A program made the translations under genes and the position numbers. Of a stretch of DNA of 64,000 bases, positions 1-8,275 are shown one piece after another. A model generated the notes under the pieces. It did not search any database, had not been told where the DNA came from, and saw only the letters and a list, made by a program, of their open reading frames with translations. Origin of the DNA: Tenacibaculum aquimarinum (GTDB lineage: Bacteria > Bacteroidota > Bacteroidia > Flavobacteriales > Flavobacteriaceae); NCBI RefSeq assembly GCF_022478115.1, contig NZ_JAKGSC010000007.1:1-64000 (forward strand), written 5' to 3'. Position 1 is the first letter of the stretch, and each line of letters opens with the position of its first letter.

Positions 1-78
<78 letters not shown>

Positions 79-114
79 TTAAAGAGTAGCATAATGTTGT
101 AATTATAAGACAAT

Positions 115-144
115 AAAAAACCCGAGCAAAGCTCGGGTTTTCTT
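115..144 (-). terminator. Rho-independent terminator after the OmpA-like gene
   Basis: A perfect stem CCCGAGC / GCTCGGG (121-127 and 131-137) with an AAA loop is flanked by A6 on the left and TTTTCTT on the right, so it could work on both strands. It lies 40 bp beyond the stop of the leftward gene at 184-2133. Confidence 0.9.
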
Positions 145-183
145 ATTTGATTCTCTTGTTAGAGTGAATCGTAGTATATAGAA

Positions 184-2133
184 TTACTTTTGGTTTACAA
201 CTCTAAATGTAGTTCTTCTGTTTGCTGCATGCTCTCTTTCAGAACAAGAAACACCATCAGCACAACGGTTAGTTAATTTGTTTTCACCTAAACCGTTAGC
301 AGTTAATTGGCTTCCATTAACACCTTTAGACATTAAGTACTTAACAACTGCACCTGCTCTTTTTTCAGATAAAGTTTGGTTGCTTGTTTTGTTTCCTCTT
401 GCATCTGTGTGAGATTCAATTACAACTGCAACACCATCTTTTAATACTGGTAATAAACGAGCATCAATAATACGCTTAGCAGCTGGAGTTAAAGTAGCAC
501 TACCCAAGTTCCAATTAATTGGTAATGGAGTATTGTTTACTAATTCACAGTCTACAGTTTTCCAAGAAGTTAATCCTCCTTTAGAAACTAAAACTTCTTT
601 AGTTACAGTCTTATATTTTGCTGCAACTGGTACAGTTTCTTCCCAAGCATCTTTTTCTAAAACAGTTTTCTTAATTGTAGAATATTTAGGCTCAGACTTC
701 ACAACTCTTGTAGTTGGAGGAGTTACCATTACTGTTTTCTTAAATACTTTAGTTTTTGCTGGAATAGCTACAGTAGTTGTAGATTGAGCTCCAGGGTTAG
801 TTACTGTTACTGAAGTGCTTTCAGAAGGAATGTCAATAACTCTTGTTGTAGGAGGAGTTACCATTACAGTTTTCTTAATTACTTTAGTTACAGCAGGTAC
901 ATCAACAACTCTAGTTGTAGCAGGAGTGTCAACAACAGTTCTCTTAACTGTAGTAGTTTGTTCTGGAATAGCAACAACTCTTGTTGTAGGAGGAGTTACC
1001 ATTACAGTTTTCTTAATTACTTTAGTTACTGCAGGAATAGCAATAGTTCTAGTAGATGGAGGGTTAGTCATAACTCTCTTCTTGACAACTTTAGTAACCT
1101 CTGGTATAGCTATTACATTTGTTGTAGGAGGAGTTTTCATAACTCTCTTAGTGTATGTTGCAAAACAGCTTGGGTCATTAGAACCTTCAGCACATTTACC
1201 AGCGTTAGCTAATACAGATGCATCATTACTTAATACAGTTTTGTTAACTGTAGTGTATTGAGCAGGAACTTCTTTATAACACCAGTAACGACAATCGTTA
1301 GGGTCAGAAGACTCACAATCAGGAGCTTTTTCGCTCATTTGCCATCTTGCAGATGCAGCTCTTACTTCAATAGTTTCACTATCTCTACCAAAAGATGCAG
1401 GTACAACTCTTAAAGAGTTTCCTTCAACCTTTTTTCTGTAAGATAAAGTTTCTGTTCCGTAAGTTGCAGGTACTACTGCTAAACGCTGAGAAGCTTCTCT
1501 TGTTACAATAACAACATCTCTCATTTCGTAAGTTGCAGGTACAATCTCTAAACGAGAACCAGCTTCTTTTACAGTAACAACAACATCTCTAGTTTCGTAT
1601 TTAGCAGGTACAACCTCTAAACGTTGAGACGCTTCTCTTGTTACTATAGTTTCTGTTACAGTTTTCATTGTAGCAGGAACAACAACTAAACGTTGGTAAG
1701 CTGCTTTAGAAGTAATAACTACATCTCTAGTTTCATACTTAGCAGGAACTGTTACTAAACGTTGAGACGCTTCTTTAGTCATAACAACTTGTTTAGAAGT
1801 AGTTGCTCTTGCAGCGACTCTTTGTAAGCTTTGTCCACCTTCGTCAGTTGTAACAACAACATCTCTGTTTTCATAAGTTGCAGGTACTACAACTAAACTT
1901 TCACCTCCAGCATCAACTAATACTCTTTCAGTAACAGTTTTGTACTGTGCAGGGTGCGTTACAATTCTTTTGTAAGCTGGCGCTACTTCTATAGTAACAT
2001 CTTGATTTTTCCATACTTCTGGAGTTTTACAGCGTACATAACATTTTCCTGGTTCTGCGTTTGTAGGTAAGTCCTGTGCAGATACCGTAAATCCGAACAT
2101 TAATAATGCTCCAGAAAATAATAGTTTTTTCAT
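184..2133 (-). CDS. OmpA-family surface protein with two classes of tandem beta-type repeats
   Basis: 649-residue exported protein. Residues 1-19 form a signal peptide ending in VSA. Residues about 55-265 hold roughly nine repeats of about 23 residues with a core like RLVVVPATYETRDVVVT. A linker with several Cys follows (about 270-315), then about seven repeats with a core like TVMVTPPTTRVVAIP (about 325-500). The last 110 residues form an OmpA-type peptidoglycan-binding domain, with SHTDARG and the LSEKRAGAVVKYL helix visible. The family anchors the outer membrane to peptidoglycan; the repeats probably form an extended beta-rich stalk, which is inference. It has its own promoter and terminator and appears monocistronic. 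No transmembrane barrel is evident, so it may be periplasmic rather than a porin. Confidence 0.85.
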   Translation of the reverse strand: MKKLLFSGALLMFGFTVSAQDLPTNAEPGKCYVRCKTPEVWKNQDVTIEVAPAYKRIVTHPAQYKTVTERVLVDAGGESLVVVPATYENRDVVVTTDEGGQSLQRVAARATTSKQVVMTKEASQRLVTVPAKYETRDVVITSKAAYQRLVVVPATMKTVTETIVTREASQRLEVVPAKYETRDVVVTVKEAGSRLEIVPATYEMRDVVIVTREASQRLAVVPATYGTETLSYRKKVEGNSLRVVPASFGRDSETIEVRAASARWQMSEKAPDCESSDPNDCRYWCYKEVPAQYTTVNKTVLSNDASVLANAGKCAEGSNDPSCFATYTKRVMKTPPTTNVIAIPEVTKVVKKRVMTNPPSTRTIAIPAVTKVIKKTVMVTPPTTRVVAIPEQTTTVKRTVVDTPATTRVVDVPAVTKVIKKTVMVTPPTTRVIDIPSESTSVTVTNPGAQSTTTVAIPAKTKVFKKTVMVTPPTTRVVKSEPKYSTIKKTVLEKDAWEETVPVAAKYKTVTKEVLVSKGGLTSWKTVDCELVNNTPLPINWNLGSATLTPAAKRIIDARLLPVLKDGVAVVIESHTDARGNKTSNQTLSEKRAGAVVKYLMSKGVNGSQLTANGLGENKLTNRCADGVSCSEREHAANRRTTFRVVNQK

Positions 2134-2206
2134 AATAAATGATTTGATTTTGATTTAATTTTTCTCTACTTAGTATGACACACGATCTTTAGTGAAAGTC
2201 ACATGA

Positions 2207-2214
2207 CAAAGATA
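2207..2214 (-). promoter_or_regulatory. -7 promoter box of the OmpA-like gene
   Basis: On the minus strand the sequence reads TATCTTTG, an exact match to the Bacteroidetes -7 consensus TAnnTTTG. It lies 74 bp upstream of the start codon at 2133, implying a leader of about 65 nt. No clear -33 TTG is present at the usual spacing. Confidence 0.65.
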
Positions 2215-2264
2215 GTAAATTTAAAAAGAATGTTAAAGAGTTGTTAATGTTTTTTAAAAAACAG

Positions 2265-3161
2265 TTATAACTTGTTGTGGTACAAGCTTTTAATTATGCC
2301 GTCAGAAAGTCCAATTTTTGGCACAAATATTTTTCTAGCCCCACTCCATTTCATTGCAGATAAATATATTTTTGTTGCTGGAACTATAACATCTGCTCTA
2401 TCTGGATTTAAACTTAGTTCAGTAATTCGATCCTGGTAACTCATCTTTTTTAAGAACTGATATTGTGCATTTAAATAAATGTAGGAGATTGGGTTTCCTT
2501 CTGTTCTGCCAGACATTTTAAATAATTTGTTAATATTTCCTCCAGAACCTATTAAAGAAATACTTTTATAATCTTTAGTGTTTTCTTTAATCCACTTTTC
2601 TACACTTTTAAATTTTACTTTATTTTCTGCTTTAGAGTTGTTTAGTAAACGTACGGTACCCATTTTAAAGGATTTAGAATTAACTATTTTTCCTTCAGAG
2701 AAAACGGTAAATTCTGTACTACCACCACCAACATCTACATATAAGTAAGACTTGTCGCTTTGTATTAGCTCCTTTAAATCTGTAGAAGAAATAATTCTGG
2801 CTTCTTCCTTACCATTAATAATGTCAATTTTAATTCCTGTTTTTTTAAGAATTTTTTTAGCAACATCTTGTCCATTCTCAGCTTCTCTCATTGCAGAGGT
2901 TGCACAGGCTTTATATCTTTCTACACCATGAATTTTTATTAAAAGTTTAAATGCTTCCATAGCATCTATCATTCTTATGGTGTTTTCTTCTGAAATTTTT
3001 CCGTTAACAAAAGCATCGGCACCTAAACGAATAGGTACACGGATTAAGGCAGATTTTTTAAACTTAGGTTCTTTTCCTTTTTCGATAATAACATTGGAAA
3101 CCAAAAGTCTAACTGCATTTGATCCAATATCTATAGCGCCATATTTTTTTATTTCTAACAA
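2265..3161 (-). CDS. Ppx/GppA-type phosphatase (exopolyphosphatase)
   Basis: 298 residues of the ASKHA-fold Ppx/GppA family, which hydrolyses terminal phosphate from polyphosphate or pppGpp. The first phosphate-binding loop (IDIGSNAVRLLV, residues about 10-21) and the second (DVGGGSTEF, about 142-150) are both present. It is the short form of about 300 residues without the C-terminal HD domain of E. coli Ppx. It starts 1 bp after the stop of the SixA-like gene, so the two are cotranscribed. Polyphosphate and pppGpp activity cannot be separated from sequence. Confidence 0.88.
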   Translation of the reverse strand: MLEIKKYGAIDIGSNAVRLLVSNVIIEKGKEPKFKKSALIRVPIRLGADAFVNGKISEENTIRMIDAMEAFKLLIKIHGVERYKACATSAMREAENGQDVAKKILKKTGIKIDIINGKEEARIISSTDLKELIQSDKSYLYVDVGGGSTEFTVFSEGKIVNSKSFKMGTVRLLNNSKAENKVKFKSVEKWIKENTKDYKSISLIGSGGNINKLFKMSGRTEGNPISYIYLNAQYQFLKKMSYQDRITELSLNPDRADVIVPATKIYLSAMKWSGARKIFVPKIGLSDGIIKSLYHNKL

Positions 3162-3162
3162 A

Positions 3163-3651
3163 CTATCTATGATTTTTTGGGAATTCTACCATTATTGTAG
3201 TCCCTTTTTTTATGTTTTTCCAATGTTTTTCTTCAAATTCAATTGCAATAACACCACAAGTAGAGACATGTGCAATTGGTTTGCTTCCAAATTTATTTAC
3301 AAATGTATTTATTCCATGATCATGACTAAAAATAATTGCACTATCAAAACTATCATCTAATGCTTTTACGGTTTTTACCAAGTAACCATCGCTAAAACTA
3401 TATAATTGACGTTTAATTTGCAAATTAGATAACGGATAGCTAAAGTTTTCGCAAAAAATTACAGAAGTATGTAATGCTCTATTAGCACTACTAGAAATAA
3501 AGACATCTGGTTTCTGTATTTTAGAAGCCAAAAATTTTGATAATAGATGAGCGTCATTTATACCGCGCTCTTTTAAAGGTCTATCAATATCTTGCACACT
3601 ATCATAACTCCAAGAAGATTTTGCGTGACGAACAATGTAAAGTGTTTTCAT
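3163..3651 (-). CDS. SixA-type histidine phosphatase
   Basis: 162-residue histidine phosphatase. The N-terminal catalytic motif YIVRHAKSSW (residues 5-14) supplies the phospho-accepting His. The second His lies in FSHDHGIN (about 108-115), and the Arg in the DRPLKERG segment helps bind phosphate. Relatives dephosphorylate phosphohistidine on signalling or phosphotransfer proteins, or small phosphate esters. It sits directly upstream of the Ppx/GppA gene with a 1-bp gap, an arrangement that suggests linked phosphate metabolism. The substrate is not determined by sequence. Confidence 0.85.
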   Translation of the reverse strand: MKTLYIVRHAKSSWSYDSVQDIDRPLKERGINDAHLLSKFLASKIQKPDVFISSSANRALHTSVIFCENFSYPLSNLQIKRQLYSFSDGYLVKTVKALDDSFDSAIIFSHDHGINTFVNKFGSKPIAHVSTCGVIAIEFEEKHWKNIKKGTTIMVEFPKNHR

Positions 3652-3684
3652 TTTAACTTTAAAATAGAGCTGTAAATATAAAAA

Positions 3685-4332
3685 TTACGGTTGTAATCTT
3701 TCTAGTTTCCAAGAAAAATCTTTTTGTAAAGTGTAACGTATCCTATCGTGCATTCTATTTGGGCGACCTTGCCAAAATTCAATAGAAACAGGCTTCACTA
3801 AAAAACCGCCCCAATGTCTAGGTCTTAGAATCTCTTTGTTAATGTGTTTTTTTTCTTCTTCGGAAAGTTGTTTGTCTAGCAAATCTCTAGAACCAATAAC
3901 TTCACTTTGTTTAGATGCTAAGGCGCCAAGCTTACTTCCGTCTGGGCGAGATTCAAAATAACCATCAGATAAATTTTCTGCAAGTTTTTCTGCGCTACCT
4001 TTTATAATAATTTGCTGTTCTAAACCAGCCCAAAAGAACGATAAACAAATGTTATTGTTGGCTGCAATAGCTTTTCCTTTTTCAGAATTATAATTTGTGT
4101 AGAATATAAAACCTTCCCAAGTATATTTTTTTAGTAAAACAACTCTATTTTTAGGAAAACCATCTAATCCAATAGAAGAAATGGTCATTGCATTGGCTTC
4201 ATGTACAGTATCAGATTCGTCTGCATTTATAAACCAATTCCTAAATAATTCTAACGGATTCTCCGGACAAGTACTTTCTAAAAGTTCTTGTTTTTGATAG
4301 GTTTTTCTATGATTACTTAAATCTTGTGGCAT
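3685..4332 (-). CDS. pdxH: Pyridoxamine 5'-phosphate oxidase
   Basis: 215 residues, the normal PdxH length. It oxidises pyridoxine or pyridoxamine 5'-phosphate to pyridoxal 5'-phosphate with FMN and oxygen. Visible signatures are the FMN-binding segment GFPKNRVVLLKKY (about 57-69), FYTNYNSEKGKAI (about 76-88), the SRPDGSKLGALASKQS stretch, and a C-terminal segment with EFWQGRPNRMHDRI ending in RLQP (most homologues end in RLxP). The gene is 33 bp upstream of sixA in the same direction. Its upstream neighbour is the inserted cassette at 4372-5050, whose insertion point is only about 40 bp from this start codon. Confidence 0.95.
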   Translation of the reverse strand: MPQDLSNHRKTYQKQELLESTCPENPLELFRNWFINADESDTVHEANAMTISSIGLDGFPKNRVVLLKKYTWEGFIFYTNYNSEKGKAIAANNNICLSFFWAGLEQQIIIKGSAEKLAENLSDGYFESRPDGSKLGALASKQSEVIGSRDLLDKQLSEEEKKHINKEILRPRHWGGFLVKPVSIEFWQGRPNRMHDRIRYTLQKDFSWKLERLQP

Positions 4333-4363
4333 TATTGTAGTTTAAAAGGTGTTTTTTGGAAGG

Positions 4364-4499
4364 TTCGCTAACGTTGTTGTATAAGAAAATTTGCGGTTTT
4401 GTCAGCGAGGAATTTCCTAAGGAAATTCAGAAGTTGGCAAAAATGCAACTGCTTTTGATTAAGTACTAATTTAGCATTTTTTTTTATACGGTGTTAGCC
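4364..4499 (-). repeat. Long attC-like imperfect palindrome (cassette A, downstream of gene)
   Basis: 136 bp. Outer arms on the plus strand are TTCGCTAACGTTG then GTATAA, opposite TTATAC then GTTAGCC (4493-4499). The centre holds a near-perfect GAATTTCC / GGAAATTC hairpin around 4409-4429. The AAC...GTT polarity on the minus strand and length of 136 bp lie inside the range known for attC sites (about 57-141 bp). It may also act as a 3' hairpin for the cassette gene. Confidence 0.7.
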
Positions 4500-5050
4500 A
4501 TAGTTTTTTTAAAATTCAGTTCGAGAGTTACCATCAGTCATAAAATCAAATTTTTCATAAAACTCTGGACTATTTAAAATTTTCTTTAGGTCACTTTTTG
4601 AATTTTTATTTCTTATCAGTATTTCAAAATCATATTTTTTTCCTGACTTTTCTGTTATAGTCAAGTAGTTTTTGTTTCCGAAAATCGAGTGAGTTGTCCA
4701 ACTTCCATAATCCATATATTTCAGATAAATATTTTCAAGTTCATTCAGAGCAACACTCTTACTTTCATCGTTCTCGTTAAATTCAATTCTTTCTGTTGAA
4801 ATTTTTAGTTTTCCGATTTTTTTCGGTTTGATAAAAGACTGTCCGAATAGAAAATAAATTCCTGATACATAAATTGCAAGAGCAAAATATTTCAAATATA
4901 TGTTTTGACTTTCTTTGTCATACATAAAAATGTAAAATCCTGAAATCATATAAAGAATGATAAATACAATCATAAAGATTTTATTGAATCCCTTTGTTTT
5001 TACTATTTCAGTTTCAAATTCTGCTGTCATTTTTCTTTAATTATAGCTAA
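4372..5050 (-). mobile_element. Integron-like single-gene cassette A
   Basis: Read on the minus strand, the unit starts at TTAGCTATAATT (5050 leftward), holds one gene beginning 20 bp later, and ends in a long imperfect palindrome that starts 10 bp after the stop codon. The cassette's first bases pair with the start of its own downstream palindrome (rc AATTATAGCTAA against AACTATGGCTAA). Outside the unit, TTCGCTAA (4364-4371) and GTTAGCGAA (5091-5099) would rejoin as a 57-bp palindromic site. Compact gene-plus-palindrome form and self-complementary ends are hallmarks of integron cassettes. The integron interpretation is inference. Confidence 0.6.
4509..5030 (-). CDS. Membrane protein with PH-like cytoplasmic domain (cassette cargo)
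   Basis: 173 residues, function unknown. Two hydrophobic segments (about 18-37 and 47-65) form a hairpin in the membrane. The C-terminal 100 residues are a beta-rich soluble part with a final helix (KSDLKKIL), like the bacterial PH-like domains that often follow two membrane spans. Key visible features are the KISTERIEF strand and the NYLTITEKSGKKYDF strand pair. It is the only gene of cassette A and has no promoter box between its start and the cassette edge 20 bp upstream, so it probably depends on outside transcription. No catalytic residues are recognised. Confidence 0.7.
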   Translation of the reverse strand: MTAEFETEIVKTKGFNKIFMIVFIILYMISGFYIFMYDKESQNIYLKYFALAIYVSGIYFLFGQSFIKPKKIGKLKISTERIEFNENDESKSVALNELENIYLKYMDYGSWTTHSIFGNKNYLTITEKSGKKYDFEILIRNKNSKSDLKKILNSPEFYEKFDFMTDGNSRTEF

Positions 5051-5099
5051 TGTAAAAGAATATCCATTGTTTTAATTGTGGATATTCAACGTTAGCGAA
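5046..5099 (-). repeat. Short attC-like palindrome (cassette A, upstream of gene)
   Basis: 54 bp. GCTAATGTAAAAGAATATCCA on the plus strand (arm at 5046-5066) faces TGGATATTC then AACGTTAGCGAA (5078-5099), leaving a small loop around TTGTTTTAAT. The outer 13 bases CAACGTTAGCGAA (5087-5099) are the exact reverse complement of TTCGCTAACGTTG at 4364-4376. In the insertion model this is the resident site that received cassette A. Confidence 0.7.
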
Positions 5100-5189
5100 G
5101 TTACCCAAAAATACCTTTAGAAACAAACCAAACTATTTCTTATAACGCATTTTTTTATAATTAAAATGGGTGTTCCATAAATCTGATAG

Positions 5190-5197
5190 TATATTTG
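5190..5197 (+). promoter_or_regulatory. -7 promoter box of the radical SAM gene
   Basis: TATATTTG matches TAnnTTTG exactly and lies 14 bp before the ATG at 5212. Transcription from it would start near 5203, after the GTG at 5170, which argues for the ATG at 5212 as the true start. Confidence 0.6.
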
Positions 5198-5211
5198 CAC
5201 TTTACTTATAT

Positions 5212-7095
5212 ATGTCCATAAACACACTTTTAATAACACCTCCTTTTACACAATTAAATACGGCGTATCCTGCAACAGCGTACATTAAAGGTTTTTTAGA
5301 ATCTAAAAATGTACAAATAACGCAAATGGATTTAAGTATTGAGTTGTTTACGGCTGTTTTTACCAAAGAATTTATTGATGCAATTTTTAAACAAGCAGCA
5401 ATGCTTGGTAATAAAGAATTGCCGTTGGTTTGGAATCAAAAAGAAGACTATATTAATAAGGTAGATTCGGTAATGAATTATTTACGCGTGCAAGAAGTTA
5501 CCGCAGCGTATCAAATTGTACACAAAGATTTTTTACCACACGGACATAGACGTATAAAATTAGAAAAAGATTTAAGTATTGAGTTCGGTAAATTAGGAAT
5601 CTTAGACAAGGCAAAACATATTGCAACCTTATTTGTTGAAGAATTAGGCGATTTTATAAAAGCTAATGTAGACGAGTTTTTCTCTTTTACGCGCTATGCT
5701 GAACAAATTGCTAGCGCAGCTTCTAGTTTTGATGAGTTAGCCGAATGTTTACAATACGAAACTACGCTGATAGAAGATGAAATGTTGTATTTGTTGGATG
5801 AAAAATTACAACAAGACAGCTATGATTTAATTTGTTTTACGGTGCCTTTTCCTGGAAATTTATTTTCTGCTTTGCGATGTGCGCAACATATAAAACAAAA
5901 ATACCCGAACATTAAAATAGGAATGGGCGGCGGTTATTGCAATACCGAACTGAGACGCTTGTCTGATCCAAGAATTTTCGATTTTGTAGATTTTATCACC
6001 TTGGATGATGGCGAAAGTCCGTTGTTACGAATTACCGAATTTTTAGAAGGAAAAATAGGTGAGGAGTCTTTAGAAAGAACTTATATATGTCGAGATAATA
6101 AAGTTGTGTATGCAGATAAGATTCCAAACACCATTTTTCATCATAAAAATTTACCAGCGCCAAGTTATGTTGGTTTACCTGCGGAAAAATATTTATCGTT
6201 TTTGGATGTTATGAATCCAATGCACAGAATGTGGTCTGATGGAAAGTGGAATAAACTCACTATTTCTCACGGATGTTATTGGAAACAATGTTCTTTTTGC
6301 GATGTTACCTTAGATTATATCGGAAATTACCAAAACACAACAGCAGATGATTTGGTAAGTAAAATTGAAAAAATAATTTCTGAAACGGGAATTACAGGTT
6401 TTCATTTTGTTGATGAAGCTGCGCCGCCAAAAATGCTAAGAGCATTGGCTAATAAATTAATTGAACGCAAAGTGTACATTACTTGGTGGACAAATATTCG
6501 TTTCGAGAAAACATTTACGCCAGAATTATGTGCTTTGTTATCTAAATCTGGCTGTATTGCAGTAACAGGAGGTTTGGAGGTTGCTTCCGATAGATTATTA
6601 GCAAAGATGAAAAAAGGTGTAGATATTGCCCAAGTTGCAAGAGTTACCAAAGCTTTTTCTGATGAAAATATTATGGTACACGCCTATTTAATGTTTGGTT
6701 TTCCTACGGAAACGGAACAAGAAACAATTGATTCTTTAGAAGTTGTGCGTCAATTATTTCAAAACAATTGTATTCAATCTGCATTTTGGCACCAATTTGC
6801 GTGTACAAGTCATAGTCCAGTTGGTAAAAACCCAGATGAATTTCAAATTAATATTATTGGTCCAGAATTTAAAGGTTTTGCTGAGAACGATCTGTATCAC
6901 GAAGATCCAACAGGAGCGGAGCATCATTTATTTAGTGAAGGATTAAATATTGCCTTAAATAATTACTTAAATTATAAAGGTTTTAATATTCCGTTACAAG
7001 AATATTTCAATTTTAAAGTTCCTGATAAAACGTTGCAACCTAATTTAATTGCTGATTGTTTAGAAGCTGGAATTCCGCAGAAAAAAACTACTTAA
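5212..7095 (+). CDS. B12-binding-type radical SAM protein
   Basis: 627 residues from the chosen ATG; a GTG at 5170 would add 14 residues but lies upstream of the likely promoter. The N-terminal 290 residues have a Rossmann-like cobalamin-binding layout, with TPPFTQLNTAYP near the start and KIGMGGGYCNTEL at about 240. A radical SAM core follows. Its cluster-binding motif is GCYWKQCSFC (about 356-365), spaced CX4CX2C instead of the usual CX3CX2C; the same spacing recurs in GCYxGxCxFC relatives. GGLEVASDRLLAKMKKG and the LMFGFPTET strand belong to the barrel. It is monocistronic. The substrate is unknown. Confidence 0.8.
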   Translation: MSINTLLITPPFTQLNTAYPATAYIKGFLESKNVQITQMDLSIELFTAVFTKEFIDAIFKQAAMLGNKELPLVWNQKEDYINKVDSVMNYLRVQEVTAAYQIVHKDFLPHGHRRIKLEKDLSIEFGKLGILDKAKHIATLFVEELGDFIKANVDEFFSFTRYAEQIASAASSFDELAECLQYETTLIEDEMLYLLDEKLQQDSYDLICFTVPFPGNLFSALRCAQHIKQKYPNIKIGMGGGYCNTELRRLSDPRIFDFVDFITLDDGESPLLRITEFLEGKIGEESLERTYICRDNKVVYADKIPNTIFHHKNLPAPSYVGLPAEKYLSFLDVMNPMHRMWSDGKWNKLTISHGCYWKQCSFCDVTLDYIGNYQNTTADDLVSKIEKIISETGITGFHFVDEAAPPKMLRALANKLIERKVYITWWTNIRFEKTFTPELCALLSKSGCIAVTGGLEVASDRLLAKMKKGVDIAQVARVTKAFSDENIMVHAYLMFGFPTETEQETIDSLEVVRQLFQNNCIQSAFWHQFACTSHSPVGKNPDEFQINIIGPEFKGFAENDLYHEDPTGAEHHLFSEGLNIALNNYLNYKGFNIPLQEYFNFKVPDKTLQPNLIADCLEAGIPQKKTT

Positions 7096-8275
7096 TTTTA
7101 TTAACGTAATTAGCAAGATAAACGCCAGAACTAATACAAGCTTGTAGCAAATAACCGCCTGTTGGTGCATCCCAATTTAACATTTCTCCAATACAAAATT
7201 GATTAGGTAAATTGTTGATTTCAAAGTTTTCATTCACAGCTTTTAGGTCAATTCCGCCAACTGTAGAAATAGCTTCGTCAATAGGAGAGAAGTCGATAAT
7301 ATCTAATGGAAATTTTTTAATGTTTTCAGCTAAATAACTGCTATTTAAATATGTTTCTTTTGGAAGATATGTTTTTAATAAATCAATCTGAGAAGGACTT
7401 AATTTTAATTCCTTTTTTAAAATTTGAATAGTGTTTTTTTGATTTGAAGTAACCATTTTAGAAAGTATATTTTCTAATGATAAAGAAGGTTTAAAATCGA
7501 TATAAATTGTTGCTTTTTTATGTTGATTTAATGCCTCTCTAATTTGCGGACTTAAACCATAAATAGCATTTCCTTCCAATCCAAATTTTGTAATAACAGC
7601 TTCACCTTTTTGCGTTTTATTATCACAAGAAATAGCAATGTTTTTCAATGGTTTTCCTTCGTTTTGTTGAATTAAATTAGGCTTCCAGTCAATTTTATAG
7701 GCACAATTAGTGGCTTGAAAAGGAATGGTTTTAATGCCTTTTTCTTTGAAAGTGTTTAGCCAACTTCCATCAGAACCTGTAACTTTCCAACTTCCGCCTC
7801 CTAAAGAAAAAACGGTGTAATCTGAAATAACAGTTGTATTGTTTATTATTGGATTATTATCTGAATTCCAACCAGAAAAAACATGTTCATATTTAATGTT
7901 TACACTTTTACTTTCAAGATGATTTAGAATTGTCGTTAAAACTTCAATCGGTTTAATGCCTTCTTTTGGATAAACTCTTTTGCTACTTCCGATAAAAGTT
8001 GGAATTCCGATTTTATTTAACCAATTTCTGAAATCAGTATTCGTAAAGTTTAATAATGCATTTTTCAGAAAATTAGAAGGCGTATAACGTTTAATAAATT
8101 CAGAAATATCTTCGGAATGCGTAAGGTTGAATCCTCCTTTTCCAGCAACTAAAAACTTACGGCCGGCAGTTTTATTTTTTTCATAAATAGTAACCGTAAA
8201 TTTCTCTTCCTCTAAAAAAGAAGCGAGTAAAAAAGCAGAAGGTCCGCCACCAATAATTGAAACCGTTTTTTTCAC
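7088..8275 (-). CDS. BaiN/HI0933-type flavoprotein (NAD(P)/FAD-dependent oxidoreductase)
   Basis: 395 residues. The N-terminal FAD-binding motif VSIIGGGPSAFLLASFL (5-21) is followed by the family signature KTAGRKFLVAGKGGFNLTHSE (about 36-55). A C-terminal segment TVGGIDLKAVN and IGEMLNWDAPTGGYLLQ (about 352-380) closes the FAD site. Proteins of this family are flavin-dependent reductases of unsettled substrate. Its start overlaps the stop of the small zinc-ribbon gene by 4 bp (ATGA), so it is translationally coupled to it. Its 3' end overlaps the convergent radical SAM gene by 8 bp. Confidence 0.85.
   Translation of the reverse strand: MKKTVSIIGGGPSAFLLASFLEEEKFTVTIYEKNKTAGRKFLVAGKGGFNLTHSEDISEFIKRYTPSNFLKNALLNFTNTDFRNWLNKIGIPTFIGSSKRVYPKEGIKPIEVLTTILNHLESKSVNIKYEHVFSGWNSDNNPIINNTTVISDYTVFSLGGGSWKVTGSDGSWLNTFKEKGIKTIPFQATNCAYKIDWKPNLIQQNEGKPLKNIAISCDNKTQKGEAVITKFGLEGNAIYGLSPQIREALNQHKKATIYIDFKPSLSLENILSKMVTSNQKNTIQILKKELKLSPSQIDLLKTYLPKETYLNSSYLAENIKKFPLDIIDFSPIDEAISTVGGIDLKAVNENFEINNLPNQFCIGEMLNWDAPTGGYLLQACISSGVYLANYVNKIK

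Noticed and set aside
533..1261. Long valine/threonine-rich open frames opposite the OmpA-like gene
   Set aside because: They arise from the periodic repeat DNA of the real gene, have no promoter or recognisable domain, and lie entirely inside it.
5170..5211. GTG start of the radical SAM gene
   Set aside because: A consensus -7 box at 5190-5197 lies inside the extension, so transcripts would not include the GTG.
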